From NCBI GenBank assembly GCA_000729835.1, contig JFHB01000230.1:1-47612 (forward strand): 47,612 nt of DNA, in the 5' to 3' direction. Every line of letters begins with the position of its first letter. Within the stretch, counting starts at the first letter, position 1. Below, one piece after another: positions 19,334 to 30,179 of this stretch. Under the pieces are notes generated by a model, which saw only the letters and a program-made list of their open reading frames with translations, searched no databases and was not told the DNA's origin. The DNA comes from Atkinsonella hypoxylon. Its lineage: Eukaryota > Ascomycota > Sordariomycetes > Hypocreales > Clavicipitaceae. Both the position numbers and the translations under genes were made by a program.

Positions 19334-21841
19334 TTAATATCGTTTCCGTTCTCTACCCCTCAAGTTCACTTTCCACAAGCAACATATGCTTTTTGATTCA
19401 CACCATTTCTTCAAGGCAGCAGGTTGAACCTCTTCATCATACCCAACCCGAGTAAGCTGCCCGCTGTTCAACCAGGCGGCGAGATCCTCTAGGACAATTG
19501 GATCGTACATAAGTATCTTCTCATGCCAGGATGGCGTCGTTGGTGAAGTTGCTCGAGGCGCCGTGGTGACTGCTTTCGTGATACAGTCAAAGAGATTGTC
19601 CCCTCCTTCCGTGACCGTTGTGGCAAGAGAAAGCTCCGTATCATCGGTGAACGACATTGTGAAATCAACCTGTCGAGGCGAGCAAGACGCAAAAGTTGAC
19701 GGAGAAGATGAATGGAGGCTGGTAGCTGAGTCCAACTCCGAATCTGGTATCTCTATCGCTTTGACTGGGCTGGTCTGCGCGTTCTGCCTCGTTCTTCCAA
19801 CACGTCGTTTTGGAGTTTCCGGCACCGGCACCTGCGCCGATGGCGGTGGATCTCGTGGCTGACATTCTTCTCCTGCTGAAACTTTCCGCGGACGGCCTCG
19901 TGGCCGCTTAGTAGGAGTTGATGCTTTCGCTGCGGTTGACTGCGATCTAATTTGATTTCCATTTGGCCCTGCTTTTTGTTGCCAGCACTGATCTAGGAGA
20001 GCAATCATTGCAGAACGCCGCTTGATTGGCTTGAATCCGTATTGTGATACTTCCTTGGACAGCTGCGCATCGGTGTAATGTTCAAAAACTGGTCTCGGAG
20101 GGTGAATACGAACGGGTGGCGTCGTTGCCACATTCGGCATGGCAGCTTCAATTGGTCGACTGTGTGGCTCAGTATTCAGCAGCCCAATTCCAGAATACTC
20201 TTGCTGCTCTGGCGAAGACGAGCATGCCGAGAAACAGACCGTCCCTGCTGTCTCAGGCTCATGAACAGCATCCGAATGGGCTGGTAGTATATCTGAGAGA
20301 TCAACAAAGCCGCTGCTGTCTTTGCGGGGGGTGCAGCAGCGTCCAGCACGAGGAGATCGTGGAGCAGGACCATCGTCGCCTCTAAAGTATCCAAAAGGAT
20401 CACCGGGTGTTTGCGGAAGGGTTTCCTCGGCCAGGTCGATCACCTCTACATCGAACAAATCTCCATCAATGTCGCGAGCTGCGGCATCCCACAATCTTGG
20501 CTGACACTCCAGTGGCTCAATAGAGTCACTATTCAAGGGAGTGGTGAAATCAACTTCGTCCAGTTGATTCGAAGATTTCATAGCTCTTTGCAAATCTCTA
20601 AGAAACGAGGGTGACTGCTCTGCTGCCAATTGACTAGAAGTTCCAAAGATAAATTCTTGCTGCGCGACTTGCTTTAGAGCTGTTTCTGGAGAGAAAAGAA
20701 CGGGTTTGGAAGGCTCGGCCTTTTTTTTCCATTTCTTTGGCCGCTTTCGAGGTTTGGGATTTAGTTTGTTTTGCACTAGTTGTTGTGGTATTGGGACAGA
20801 AGTCCCTTTCGTATCCTTGGTGGCGTCCACATGATCAAGTTGGGTTGCTTGTTTATATGCAGCCGTCGCTAGAGAGGTAATAGTTCTTGGCTTTTTACGA
20901 GGCGCCTTTGCCTTCGCGCGTGGTTTCCCCAAAGAACTAGCTGTGACCAAGGCTACGTCGTCAGGTCGAACGCCTGTTGACTTTCTTTTCCTTGACGTGG
21001 AACCATCACTCTGATGTGAAGCACCGTCATCGATGCTGCTGTTGGCGCACTTGTAAGCTGCAACAATAGACACAAACGACGCCGATTTCTCGTCGTCTTC
21101 TGATTCAAGCAAATTGTTAGCTTCTGGGTGTCCAATGGAATCGTCAAGCTTGGCTGCCTGTCTGGTTGGCGGAGTCCAATCTCTTCTGCGCGTCATTGCA
21201 GCTTCCAACTCAAGCGGCTGTTCATGGTCGCACTCTCTTTGCTGAGGTTTCGCTGCCGGCAACAGGTCGATTACTGCAGAACATGAGCCGTTCATGCCAG
21301 TGCCTTTAGTGGCGTTCGCGAATGCAGAAACCGGGCTACTGTCAATTGATCTCGATGTACCGCGCGTCATATTGTTGCCCCTCTCAGGAGTCTTGGGCCT
21401 GAATTTCTTCCATGGCTGTCCGACCGTCTCTCCCACATTCGCCATCTGGAGTCCTTGCGGAAAAGCCTGTGCTCCAGATGCTCGCGGTGCCTTCGATCGA
21501 CGTTGCTGACGAGTTGGAAATTCTATCGTTGGAACACCTTCGATGGAATCAATGGTTGCTTCATTATCATCGATCACGATGACGTGATCTAAAGTTTGAG
21601 AGGGACTAGTCTGGTTAACCTCGGCAGTTTGGGCCGCTTTCCAAAGATCGCGAGCGTTAGTCATAGCGGAAGTCGCATGGTTGAGGATTGGCGCTGCCTT
21701 GCTTCCACTCTTGGTTGCAGGCCGTCTCGAAACTTGAGAGAGTATGTTGTGGATAGATGGCAAGTCTGGAGATGAGGTCGGAACGATGAAATATCCCGAT
21801 TTACGATGAGGAGACGATAGGAATACATCGGGAGACGCCAT
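19334..21841 (-). CDS. slx4: Structure-specific endonuclease subunit SLX4
   Basis: This single-exon gene encodes 835 aa. SLX4 is the regulatory scaffold of the SLX1-SLX4 nuclease, which cuts branched DNA such as 5' flaps and Holliday-like junctions in the nucleus. The start at 21841 (MASPDVFLSSP) is chosen because the protein then begins with the short motif usual in filamentous fungi; the frame is open 46 codons further upstream. It is long, disordered and Ser/Pro/Lys-rich, as in the family. A SAP-like helix pair lies at about residues 585-620 (AQLSKEVSQYGFKP). An AT-hook-like KRPRGRPRK is at ~645. The conserved C-terminal SLX1-binding domain (SWHEKILMYDPIVLEDLAAW ... WCESKSICCLWK) spans ~771-825. 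It is divergent from the eS21 gene with 428 bp between start codons. Confidence 0.92.
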   Translation of the reverse strand: MASPDVFLSSPHRKSGYFIVPTSSPDLPSIHNILSQVSRRPATKSGSKAAPILNHATSAMTNARDLWKAAQTAEVNQTSPSQTLDHVIVIDDNEATIDSIEGVPTIEFPTRQQRRSKAPRASGAQAFPQGLQMANVGETVGQPWKKFRPKTPERGNNMTRGTSRSIDSSPVSAFANATKGTGMNGSCSAVIDLLPAAKPQQRECDHEQPLELEAAMTRRRDWTPPTRQAAKLDDSIGHPEANNLLESEDDEKSASFVSIVAAYKCANSSIDDGASHQSDGSTSRKRKSTGVRPDDVALVTASSLGKPRAKAKAPRKKPRTITSLATAAYKQATQLDHVDATKDTKGTSVPIPQQLVQNKLNPKPRKRPKKWKKKAEPSKPVLFSPETALKQVAQQEFIFGTSSQLAAEQSPSFLRDLQRAMKSSNQLDEVDFTTPLNSDSIEPLECQPRLWDAAARDIDGDLFDVEVIDLAEETLPQTPGDPFGYFRGDDGPAPRSPRAGRCCTPRKDSSGFVDLSDILPAHSDAVHEPETAGTVCFSACSSSPEQQEYSGIGLLNTEPHSRPIEAAMPNVATTPPVRIHPPRPVFEHYTDAQLSKEVSQYGFKPIKRRSAMIALLDQCWQQKAGPNGNQIRSQSTAAKASTPTKRPRGRPRKVSAGEECQPRDPPPSAQVPVPETPKRRVGRTRQNAQTSPVKAIEIPDSELDSATSLHSSSPSTFASCSPRQVDFTMSFTDDTELSLATTVTEGGDNLFDCITKAVTTAPRATSPTTPSWHEKILMYDPIVLEDLAAWLNSGQLTRVGYDEEVQPAALKKWCESKSICCLWKVNLRGRERKRY

Positions 21842-22269
21842 CGTCCCATGAGGCCGGTTCTGAGTGCGCAAAGCGCATCTCATAACCTTAGGAAACAGCA
21901 GAATGGTTTCGTTCAATGAAATAGTAACGAGACAGCCTCCTGCGCGCTGCGCGATTAATCTGGAAAGCTGACTGCGCACTGAAGTTCATATCTCGTGAAG
22001 CAACAAAGTGGTAGATACGGATCTTTCCTCCTCCACCGCGTCAGCCACAATGCCTCAAGTCTCATAGAGGGGCAAGTGTTCCGCGAAATTAGCACGACAT
22101 CAGGTGATCTATCACATGACGCACAGAAAGCCCTCTTCGCCAAAATTATTGGGCGGTGTCAAATTTAATTATAGGGTACTTTGCAAGCGAAATTTTGGCG
22201 AGAACACCGACGCCGCTTAACTCCTTCAATTCAACCGCGAAGACAACCTCGTCACCTTAGACCGACAAA
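21842..22269. promoter_or_regulatory. Shared divergent promoter region of slx4 and rps21
   Basis: 428 bp separate the two start codons. The region near 22140-22260 should hold the ribosomal-protein promoter and leader, with a C-rich/A-rich leader just before the eS21 ATG. I identified no firm factor site. Confidence 0.5.
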
Positions 22270-22609
22270 ATGGAGAACGACCGTGGTGAGATCGTGGACC
22301 TGTATGACTTCCAGCCATAACTGTGTCATCCGAAGAAGACCAAGGTTGCTGATACTAACTTGGTACTTTCTTTGTAGCTACGTCCCCCGAAAATGCTCTG
22401 CCACCAACCGCATCATTAAGGCCAAGGACCACGGTTCCGTCCAAATCTCTATTGCCAAGGTTGACGAGAACGGCCGCGCTGTTCCTGGCGAGAACCACGT
22501 ATATGCCTTGTGTGGTTTTGTCCGTGCTATGGGGGAGTCCGATGATTCCATGAACCGCCTCGCCCAGCGTGACGGTCTGTTGAAGAACGTCTGGAGCGCC
22601 CAACGATAA
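22270..22609 (+). CDS. rps21: 40S ribosomal protein S21 (eS21)
   Basis: Exons 22270-22301 and 22378-22609 give 87 aa, the usual length. The protein starts MENDRGEIVDLYVPRKC and ends GLLKNVWSAQR, both diagnostic of eS21. The 76-bp intron splits a Leu codon (GTATGA...TAG, branch point ACTAAC at about 22352). It is a cytoplasmic small-subunit component needed for late 18S rRNA maturation. An early intron after ~30 coding bases is typical of fungal ribosomal protein genes. Confidence 0.96.
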
Positions 22610-23233
22610 ATCATGGCTCACGACGGGAAAAAATATTGAAAAACAGGCGCTTCATAAAACCCCGCGACGAACGATGACCGATTAGAAGACGATGGATGGA
22701 GGGTACGAAATGAAGCATGGCAACATGACGAGTCTGATTGGCATTTCCTCACGAATTGGGTTGGGCATGAAGGATTTTCTGCGTGTTGATCTGAGAGTTG
22801 GCTGCAAATAACACATCCAATTCCGAAAGGCGTTTGGGCTCGATTTCGAGACAAGCTGAAATTCACCAAAACTTCTCAAGCCAGACTTGACTATGTTTTC
22901 TCGAAGTGACAGTAATTCAGGCGCTGTTCCATTTGTTCTTGTGCATCGACGTGCGACTCCGGCTAGTAAAGTCTCCTTGGTCTGGTCATTTTGTCACCAA
23001 ACTTTATTGACCGAGGATTCTGAGGCTACTTTGATAGCCTTCGTGCCGCAGATTGATCTTCTGGCTTTCAAAAAGCTGTGGTGAATTAAGTTTAGCACCA
23101 TGGTACAGATACGAGTCAAACATTTAGGACACGACATGCTTTTTCCATTTACCATTCCCCGTAATGTGCTATCCACTTTGGTACCTCGTTATCTACGCGA
23201 AGCTTTAAGTTTAGCTCAACACTGCGGAATACC
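22610..23233. other. Intergenic interval between convergent rps21 and photolyase genes
   Basis: 624 bp with only short, domainless frames. It should contain both 3' untranslated regions and terminators. No feature was identified. Confidence 0.5.
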
Positions 23234-25198
23234 CTACATACCATTGGCAATACCTTCCTTATACGCGCTGAGCGCACGATCTCTGCAAGCTTTATGATTG
23301 ACTATTGGCTCTGGATACCCGCGTTTCTCCATCTTGTTACGCGCACCACGGCCATAGGGGTCATGAATTTCCCTTTTGTCCAGGTCCCTTAGTTCTGGAA
23401 CCCATTTGCGGATGTATTCTCCATCAGGGTCGAACTTTTCGCTTTGTAGTAATGGGTTAAATATTCGGAAATAGGGTTGCGGGTCGACTCCAACACTCGC
23501 ACTGAAACCCCAGCCTCCGTTGTTGCTGGCGAAGTCACCGTCGATCAGATTCTCCATGAAGTAGCGTTCGCCCTTCCGCCAGTCAATTAGTAGATCCTTG
23601 GCCAGGAACGAAGCGACAATCATTCGGCAACGATTATGCATGTAGCCTAGGTGTTTCATCTGACGCATTGCTGCGTCGACAATAGGAAAGCCGGTACGGC
23701 CATCACACCATGCTTTAAAATGCACCTCATTGTAGGACCAATTTATGTTGGAGTATTCCGGCTTGAATGGCTTGTTCATGCTGAAAGCTTCCGTTAGCAA
23801 CTATACTTGCCAGGAGAATAAACGTAATTTGACTTACCAGACGTAAGGCCAATGAACAAGGACGTGTTTGTAAAAGTCGCGCCAAGCAACTTCGCTGACC
23901 CAGACTCGGATACCCTCATTGCCTCCATCCAGCTTTTTTATCTTATTCATGTTTCTTGCAGTGCGCACGCACGTGCGGCTACTCAAGGTTCCGCTTGCTA
24001 GATGCACCGAAAGGCATGATGTACCATCGTCAGATGGGATGTTTCTTAGTTCGCTGTAGCTGCCGATCCTTTCATCACAGAATTTTTGCAGCCTTTCCAC
24101 TGCGGCGTGCTCGCCGGCTGGCCACAGAGCGTGGTATTTCTTCTTCTCATCCTTTCCAAGTTGCTTGTTGGGCGGCGCCTCTGGTATCTCACATTCGAAG
24201 AGGTCCTTGAATTTCTTCCTAGCGGAGCTTGGATTCTTGTGTGGCGGTTCAGAAAGTTCAAGCAAATCCAGGTTGGCGTGAATATGAGCAACCCAGGCCC
24301 GATACCATGGCGTGTAAACGGCATATTGGTTTCCAGATCCACTTTTCAGCTGCCCAGGAGGGACCACACAAGTATCATGAACAACTTCAAAAGCCTTGTC
24401 GTTTTCGGACAAATCTCGAACCATGGCTGCTTCCCGACGAAGCTCGTCCACTTCATATTCCATATTGGCAAACAAATGACGACATCCCCACTGTTCCATG
24501 AGCTCTAGAATCCGGTCAGGAATGTTCTTCCTCTTCTCTACTGTTTCGACATAGAGGGGAATGTCGAGCTTAGCCAAGTCATTTTTGAGGACCTCCAAGC
24601 ATCTTAGCACGAAATCCACGCGAATCGGAGCCCGTAAATGAGCTTCGAAATCTTGCGGGCTAACGATGTAAATGCATATGAGAGGAACTCCTGCTTCCTT
24701 CGCCTTTTCGCTGGCTAGAGTGAGAGCTCTGTTATCACCACATCGCAAATCCATCTTGAACCAGTGGATGACGGCATCTTTTATCTCAGTTGCCCTTCGA
24801 TTGGCTGACGTATCCTCGAGAGCAGAAAACAGGTCCTCGAAAGGTCGCCGAAGTTCGTTGGTGTTGTATGCGCGAGCTCGCCCATTGCTCATTTCGGGGG
24901 GGTAGTATTTGCGAAGAACGATGCCGTGCCTCTCTGCTTCCCCGGCCAGAGGATGTGGTTCCCGCAGTCCAGTACGACTAGATGTCTTGGGCCTTTTCAC
25001 TTTAGCACCACTGATGACGGGCGGACTCTTCAATTTCCGTTTAGCTGTCCTCGCGGGCATTGTGGCAGGAGCGGCGAGACTGCGAGACGACATGTGAAAG
25101 TCTCGGCGAAGCCCGAAGTAAACTCTGGCCTGAGGTGACAGTTGTGTATAGTGAAAAGACGGGCGAGACGCAGGTGAGACTCTTATGACGAGAATCAT
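23234..25198 (-). CDS. phr1: Class I CPD DNA photolyase
   Basis: Exons 25198-23838 and 23780-23234 (57-bp intron, GTAAGT...CAG, splitting a Cys codon) give 635 aa. The enzyme uses blue/near-UV light and FADH- to split cyclobutane pyrimidine dimers. An N-terminal alpha/beta antenna domain starts near IKDAVIHWFKMDLR. The C-terminal FAD/DNA-binding domain follows, with CLSVHLASGTLS, VWVSEVAWRDFYKH, GRTGFPIVDAAMRQM, HNRCRMIVASFLAKDL and NNGGWGFSASVGVDPQPYFR. Three in-frame starts exist. From M1 the leader is Arg-rich with no acidic residue for ~30 residues (mitochondrial-like). From M36 (25093) or M47 (25060, MPARTAKRKLK) it begins with a basic, nuclear-targeting-like stretch, so dual targeting is possible (inference). 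It is divergent from nej1. Confidence 0.94.
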
Positions 25199-26491
25199 TT
25201 AATGTAGGCCTCGCTCATTCATAGCATTGCAAGTGGAGGGTGACATGGTAAGGGGAGAATATTTGCAGAAGCAACGCAGAAGCAAATTCCCTGATAACAG
25301 CCACCTTGACGCAGACGTGTCATTGTATCGGTCATCTTCAAAGCGCGCGTGGTCGATGATGGAATGGCGTGGGTTAGTTCGATGTGGAGCGCAGGAAATG
25401 AAACAGGCATCAAGATCGGGCCATAATCTTTCCTCTCTGCCGATCGAGATCGGCCAATAACAATATCTCGTAATACTTCAAACGCTTTTTGACTTTGGAA
25501 GGTTAACGCTCTGCCGCAAGAGGAACCTACAATGCAGAACCTGCTTGTCTCGGAGCGAGTGTCGAACTTTATGATTCAGCGTCATATAACAAGTCATTGT
25601 TGCGGCTTGTTGCGGCTTGTTGGGACTCTGTTCGTCATTGGAATGGAAGCTCATTGGTTGTTGTTCTGCGATGGACAAAGGCCCCTAGCTAATAGGTCGT
25701 TGGGTGTTCACGACGTCGAAATTCAGACTCGCTCAACCGTCGGTGGGGAGAAAAACGATGCATCATCTGTTTGATGAAATCAGTGAATTGGGGCTTTGCA
25801 AATAGATTTCTGAGCATATGTTCCGATGCATTTGCCGCCAGTCATGCTTGCATGCATGCAATCGCATGTACTGTAATCACGGCAGTGGCAAGGCTGACTG
25901 ACAACTGACACCTGTCATGTGCTACTGACGGCGGGCACCAGCTGCCAAAGCTTTACCACGCCAGCCCGGCAGGGTGCGCATGCTTGCTTGCACGCCTTCA
26001 AAGGCTTCAAAGGTTGACAGCAACGCACTCACGACGCTTCAAATACCGCAAGGTGCGGCACCATCTGGAGATTCCTGCTGTAGAGGTGTGACCCAATATC
26101 AGTTGGGATGCATATGCCTCTAGGTTAACCCAGCCGGAATTCCTAGAGCACACTACGCCTTGACTGCAATTGCAAGACTGCGGAGAAGGAAAGACAACTG
26201 TTGCCGCGGGAGGGCACCGTTTGTCTCCAAGTTCTCCTTGCTGCAACAGCTTCCTTCCCAGAATTTGCAGTTATTGGTCAAGGTCGAAATTCGCCGACAC
26301 ACCCTTCAGCAGATTCTTTGTGTAATTCGGAGCGCTTCCACATTGCGGCCAGACAGTTTCAGCTTGTAATCGCCGAGACTCGACGTTCCTCAGTTTGTCT
26401 GGTCACACCTCGCGAATGGGTGGACTCCTGAGTTTGTAGGGTTGGCCCTTTGAGAGGTGGACATTATCCAGTCAGTCTATTGCATTGGAAA

Positions 26492-26522
<31 letters not shown>

Positions 26523-26587
26523 AAGAAAAAGAAGCTGAAGCGGAAGCGCCCAAACACGCCGCATCGTTGAGAGCATTGTCCAACATC
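25199..26587. promoter_or_regulatory. Shared divergent upstream region of phr1 and nej1
   Basis: 1389 bp lie between the two start codons. A perfect 16-bp palindrome with GATC repeats (25439-25454), overlapped by a CCAAT box (25454-25458), lies ~240 bp before phr1. A (GA)n/A-rich tract at about 26487-26530 lies just before nej1. No protein gene is supported here. Confidence 0.5.
25439..25458. promoter_or_regulatory. Palindromic GATC element with CCAAT box upstream of phr1
   Basis: GCCGATC-GA-GATCGGC is a perfect inverted repeat containing GATCGA, followed by CCAAT sharing its last base. GATC-rich motifs are the known class of White Collar light-response sites in ascomycetes, and photolyase genes are light-induced in several of them. 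Function here is inferred. Confidence 0.4.
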
Positions 26588-28177
26588 ATGTCTTTAGTCA
26601 AACCTGGAACCTGGCGGCTTCTGCCACTGCCAGAATCATCTGGCCTACCTGTGCTCCTCGCATCAATGGATGTAGGCGCGTCTTCGTACGTTATCAGGCT
26701 CAGCGACATGGCGAATATCTGGTCAGAGAGTCTGGATAGAAAAGCAATTTGTATGAGGGGCTGGAGTGAGAATACTAGCATCGATCCCAGCGACACGACT
26801 GAAAACATGACCAAATTTCTGTCCTGCTTGAAATCAGCTTTGGATCCAGCACAAGATGGTCACGAAAATACTTCCCTCGGTTTATGTCCAGCAGCCCCAT
26901 CCGATGCAGGTGAAGATGGGCTCACAATCAAATTGACCTGTCGACTTCCTGGACTCGGCGCTCTGAGATGGCCTATGCATTTGAAGAAGCAACCGTCATC
27001 TGCCATGGCGACGGAGCTTGTCCTGCCTCTGATCCAGGCACAGTTGGACAGGATACAGGAATTACACTCTCTAAAACAAATCATCGAAAACAAGGATGCT
27101 GTGATTACGAAATTATCTGACAAGCTCGAGGCAATGGGCGCGGGTTTAGAGCACGTCTTCACTGCATTAACTGGCCGAAAAAAGGTTACACGCGCTGCCG
27201 CCGAAGGTAGGGTCAAGGGCCTTGGTTTGTTCAACGAGGAGAATTGGAAGACTGAGCTTAATACCAGCGCACAGGCGCCAAATACTGTGAAGAATTTGGT
27301 ACAGAGTATATTCAGAGAGAAAGGATTGGAGTCTAGATCAAGTCTCGGAATCAATCAGTCCCCAGGATTGGACAACTGGTGGCAAGATTTTGAACCCACT
27401 CAAGGTTTTCAACGGAGGCAGACAACAGCAGCGTCACCGCCAGCGAAGTCAGCCCAGCGTGAGGCGGATGATGTTGAAGATGAATTCCAAATCCAGTCCA
27501 CGCCTCCTCATCTTAAGTCGACTAAAGAAACTCCTCGTGCCACGAGTATATTACCAACGGCCGACGCGAAAATGGACGAGGAAGAAGAGTCCTACATTCG
27601 GGACAGTAATCCGTCACCCGCGCTGTCCGACCGGAGACGGCAACCTGAAACCAAAATCACAAATGCACGGTTGGGTGCCATCGGAGGCAAGAAACAGTCG
27701 GCCCAACCTCGGTCTACATCACCGATTCCTGCGAGCCGGGCCGTTAAGAAGCCACTGAATAACGAGGATGATGAGGAGACGGCTTCCGAAGCATCAAATG
27801 AAGATGATGAAACGGCCACACTACCGGACTCTCCGCCAGTCTCGTCGCCAAAGCAGTCAACATGGACGCATACTCCAAAGAAGAGCGTTCTTGGCGTAAT
27901 TGGAGCCGGTTCTTTGCATAAAGAACCGAAGGCTACAAATTCGAATGATGCAACTCATCAGCATATGGGAACAATCAGGGGTAAGCAACCTAAAGCTGTG
28001 GAGCAAGGGGGACATGAAAGCCGCAGTCGGGAGAAAAGTGTCCAGGAAGCTCCGATATCTGATTCTAAGCCAAGAGAAACTTCACAAGAGCGAGCAGACC
28101 GCAAGAGAGATGAGCTCAAGCGAGAATTAGAGAAGAAAGCAGCTGCTGGTCCGACAAAGAAGAAAAGACGATTTTAG
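26588..28177 (+). CDS. nej1: Non-homologous end-joining factor NEJ1 (XLF/Cernunnos-like)
   Basis: This single-exon gene encodes 529 aa. The start at 26588 (MSLVKPGTWRLLPLP) is preferred to an open 46-codon extension through a low-complexity GA repeat. The N-terminal ~110 residues match the fungal XLF head domain (PVLLASMDVGASSYVIRLSD, ANIWSESLDRKAI). The predicted helical stalk is around residues 145-190 (LDRIQELHSLKQIIENKDAV). XLF/NEJ1 bridges the XRCC4/LIF1-DNA ligase IV complex at double-strand breaks in the nucleus. The long C-terminal half is disordered, acidic and Ser/Pro-rich, ending TKKKRRF at the last residues, which resembles the basic-plus-aromatic Ku-binding tail of XLF. Domain boundaries are by eye. 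Confidence 0.88.
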   Translation: MSLVKPGTWRLLPLPESSGLPVLLASMDVGASSYVIRLSDMANIWSESLDRKAICMRGWSENTSIDPSDTTENMTKFLSCLKSALDPAQDGHENTSLGLCPAAPSDAGEDGLTIKLTCRLPGLGALRWPMHLKKQPSSAMATELVLPLIQAQLDRIQELHSLKQIIENKDAVITKLSDKLEAMGAGLEHVFTALTGRKKVTRAAAEGRVKGLGLFNEENWKTELNTSAQAPNTVKNLVQSIFREKGLESRSSLGINQSPGLDNWWQDFEPTQGFQRRQTTAASPPAKSAQREADDVEDEFQIQSTPPHLKSTKETPRATSILPTADAKMDEEEESYIRDSNPSPALSDRRRQPETKITNARLGAIGGKKQSAQPRSTSPIPASRAVKKPLNNEDDEETASEASNEDDETATLPDSPPVSSPKQSTWTHTPKKSVLGVIGAGSLHKEPKATNSNDATHQHMGTIRGKQPKAVEQGGHESRSREKSVQEAPISDSKPRETSQERADRKRDELKRELEKKAAAGPTKKKRRF

Positions 28178-29092
28178 TCTAGATGAGGCGCGTCATTGGA
28201 CTAGATCGCAAATTATGGAAATACTAGATGACGCTTTTCCCTTTAAAGATCCATAGCCTCAATGTGAGGACTGGTTAGTGGGAAGCAACTTGGAAGGGAA
28301 ATGAAATTCACTTTGGATACTGTCGGGCCGGTCTGTCAACGCGGCATGAAACATATGACATGGCGACATCAACATGCAAATATCTGAATAAAATGAAGTT
28401 ACAAAACGCCATAGTTTTCGAAGAAGTCAAACCTAGCTGTCTTTAACATGACGACATAGATTATCAAACCACCATCTGCGCCTCGTGTGCGTTGAGACGA
28501 AAAAAATCGGACTGCTACCGCATTGCATCAAAGCAGGACTTGACTCCCATTATTCGATCTGACTTCACAATTCTCGCCTGTGGATAGAATAGGCATACTT
28601 TGCGTTGTCGCAAACTTTGGTGGACGGTTGGGCACTTATTCGTCCCATCATACAAGGAGCGCTTGACCGCCTGGGAATTTGATATGGGCTCAGTAGCGGT
28701 GCAGAAAAGGGTCTTCAAGACATGAACTAGCTACAGATGGCGGTAGAGTAACGACTTGTCAATCTGCGAAAAGAAAGAGACACACAGTCAAGCGGACATT
28801 CTCGATCGGATACCTTTGTCGAGTCACTCGGCATCTCTACAATATCAAGGTATCTAACCATGTACTCGTGTACGCCGTATAGCTACGGGGCTTGCAGGGA
28901 TCTTGCATTTCGGTGAATTTACTTACATATACATACCTTGCAGAAGCAGCAGCGCCTCCGAGGCAGACACACAATATGTGGATCAAGGAATATTTTTTCC
29001 AGTATGGAGCAGTCAGGGGTTCAGTCGAGATGCTCAACGTAAGTCCCCGATTTGACGACAAATTCATTTTCATTTTCATGCTAAAAGCTAGG

Positions 29093-29144
29093 AGCCCGGA
29101 GCCCGGAACTCGGAAGCCGGAAGCCGGAAGCCGGAAGCCGGACT
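29093..29144. repeat. Tandem GGAAGCC/GGAGCCC minisatellite
   Basis: At least four copies of a 7-bp GGAAGCC unit are preceded by two or three degenerate GGAGCCC units. Confidence 0.8.
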
Positions 29145-29261
29145 GCGCATCTGCATCTAGCAGCAAAGCCCAAGGTCAAACCAAAGCACAAACTGACAAG
29201 GTAGTTGGTCGTGGCTGGGATTTCCGCCAGTCCTGGTGGCTGGTCCTATTTCCATAGGTGC

Positions 29262-29289
29262 GCCGCCGCGGCGGCGGCGGCGGCGGCGT
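29262..29289. repeat. (CGG)n trinucleotide repeat
   Basis: GCCGCC followed by about seven CGG units. The junction forms a local palindrome (CCGCCGCGGCGG). Confidence 0.85.
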
Positions 29290-30152
29290 GCTTTCGGACC
29301 TTGCCGTAACAAGATGCGCCTGCTTCTTCTACACGCCGGCCATCTCTGCTTCCGAGCTGCACGCCACGAGTAGCCGAGCCTGAAATCTCTGTTCTTTCTT
29401 TTCTTTTGTTCCTGGTGGATGCGTCGTTAGGATCAGTGGTCAGAAACCTCGCCCAGTGGCTGCTTTATTGATTATGTGCTATTATTCTCCGAGCCCAAGC
29501 ACACCTCTTCAGGATGATTCCCAGTCGGACCCCTGAGTGGAAACTCGCTTGCAGTGTCCAGGGGCTGCCGCGTGTCAGCATCAAACCCCGTATTCTTAAA
29601 CGTACAGTATCGGCCTCTTGAAATCAGCCCTGTTTCATCGAAAGTATCAACTCGCCTTCATTAGGCGATGTCCTGAGAATCTGTCAGAGTCCTGATGTTG
29701 ATAGGTGTCAATGGCTTTCAACACTATCGTATCATTCGTCTCCAAGACTGGGCTCAACTGTGTTGGACAAAATCTAAATCAATACATGGCCGCTTGACTG
29801 AGCACACATTCGGAGCACAGGAATCTCGAGGCCACACTGCCTACCCTACTGCATTCGAGACACAGGAAGCTATCCCATTGGCGATGCCTTTTTCGACAAG
29901 GACGTAGGTAACTTATACACATCATACAACAAAAGCGTCCTCCGAAGGTCGGGCTACAATTCTGCAGCTCTACATAAGCCAGTAGCCGATTACCTAGACC
30001 AGGGCGCTCCCGTACAGCGTTACACAGGTTTTTGCTTTTTCTGCCTCTTTAATCTTTGCTTTTTCTTCTGCCTTTTTTTTTTTGGCATCTTGATTTGGCA
30101 GATGGAGATATATCTGACTGCCGCTACTGATCGACCCAATTTGAACACTTGA

Positions 30153-30179
30153 GTCAGTTCAGTTCAGTTCAGTTCAGTT
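30153..30179. repeat. (GTTCA)n pentanucleotide repeat
   Basis: About five copies of the unit. A pyrimidine-rich tract, 30030-30082, lies just upstream. Confidence 0.85.
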
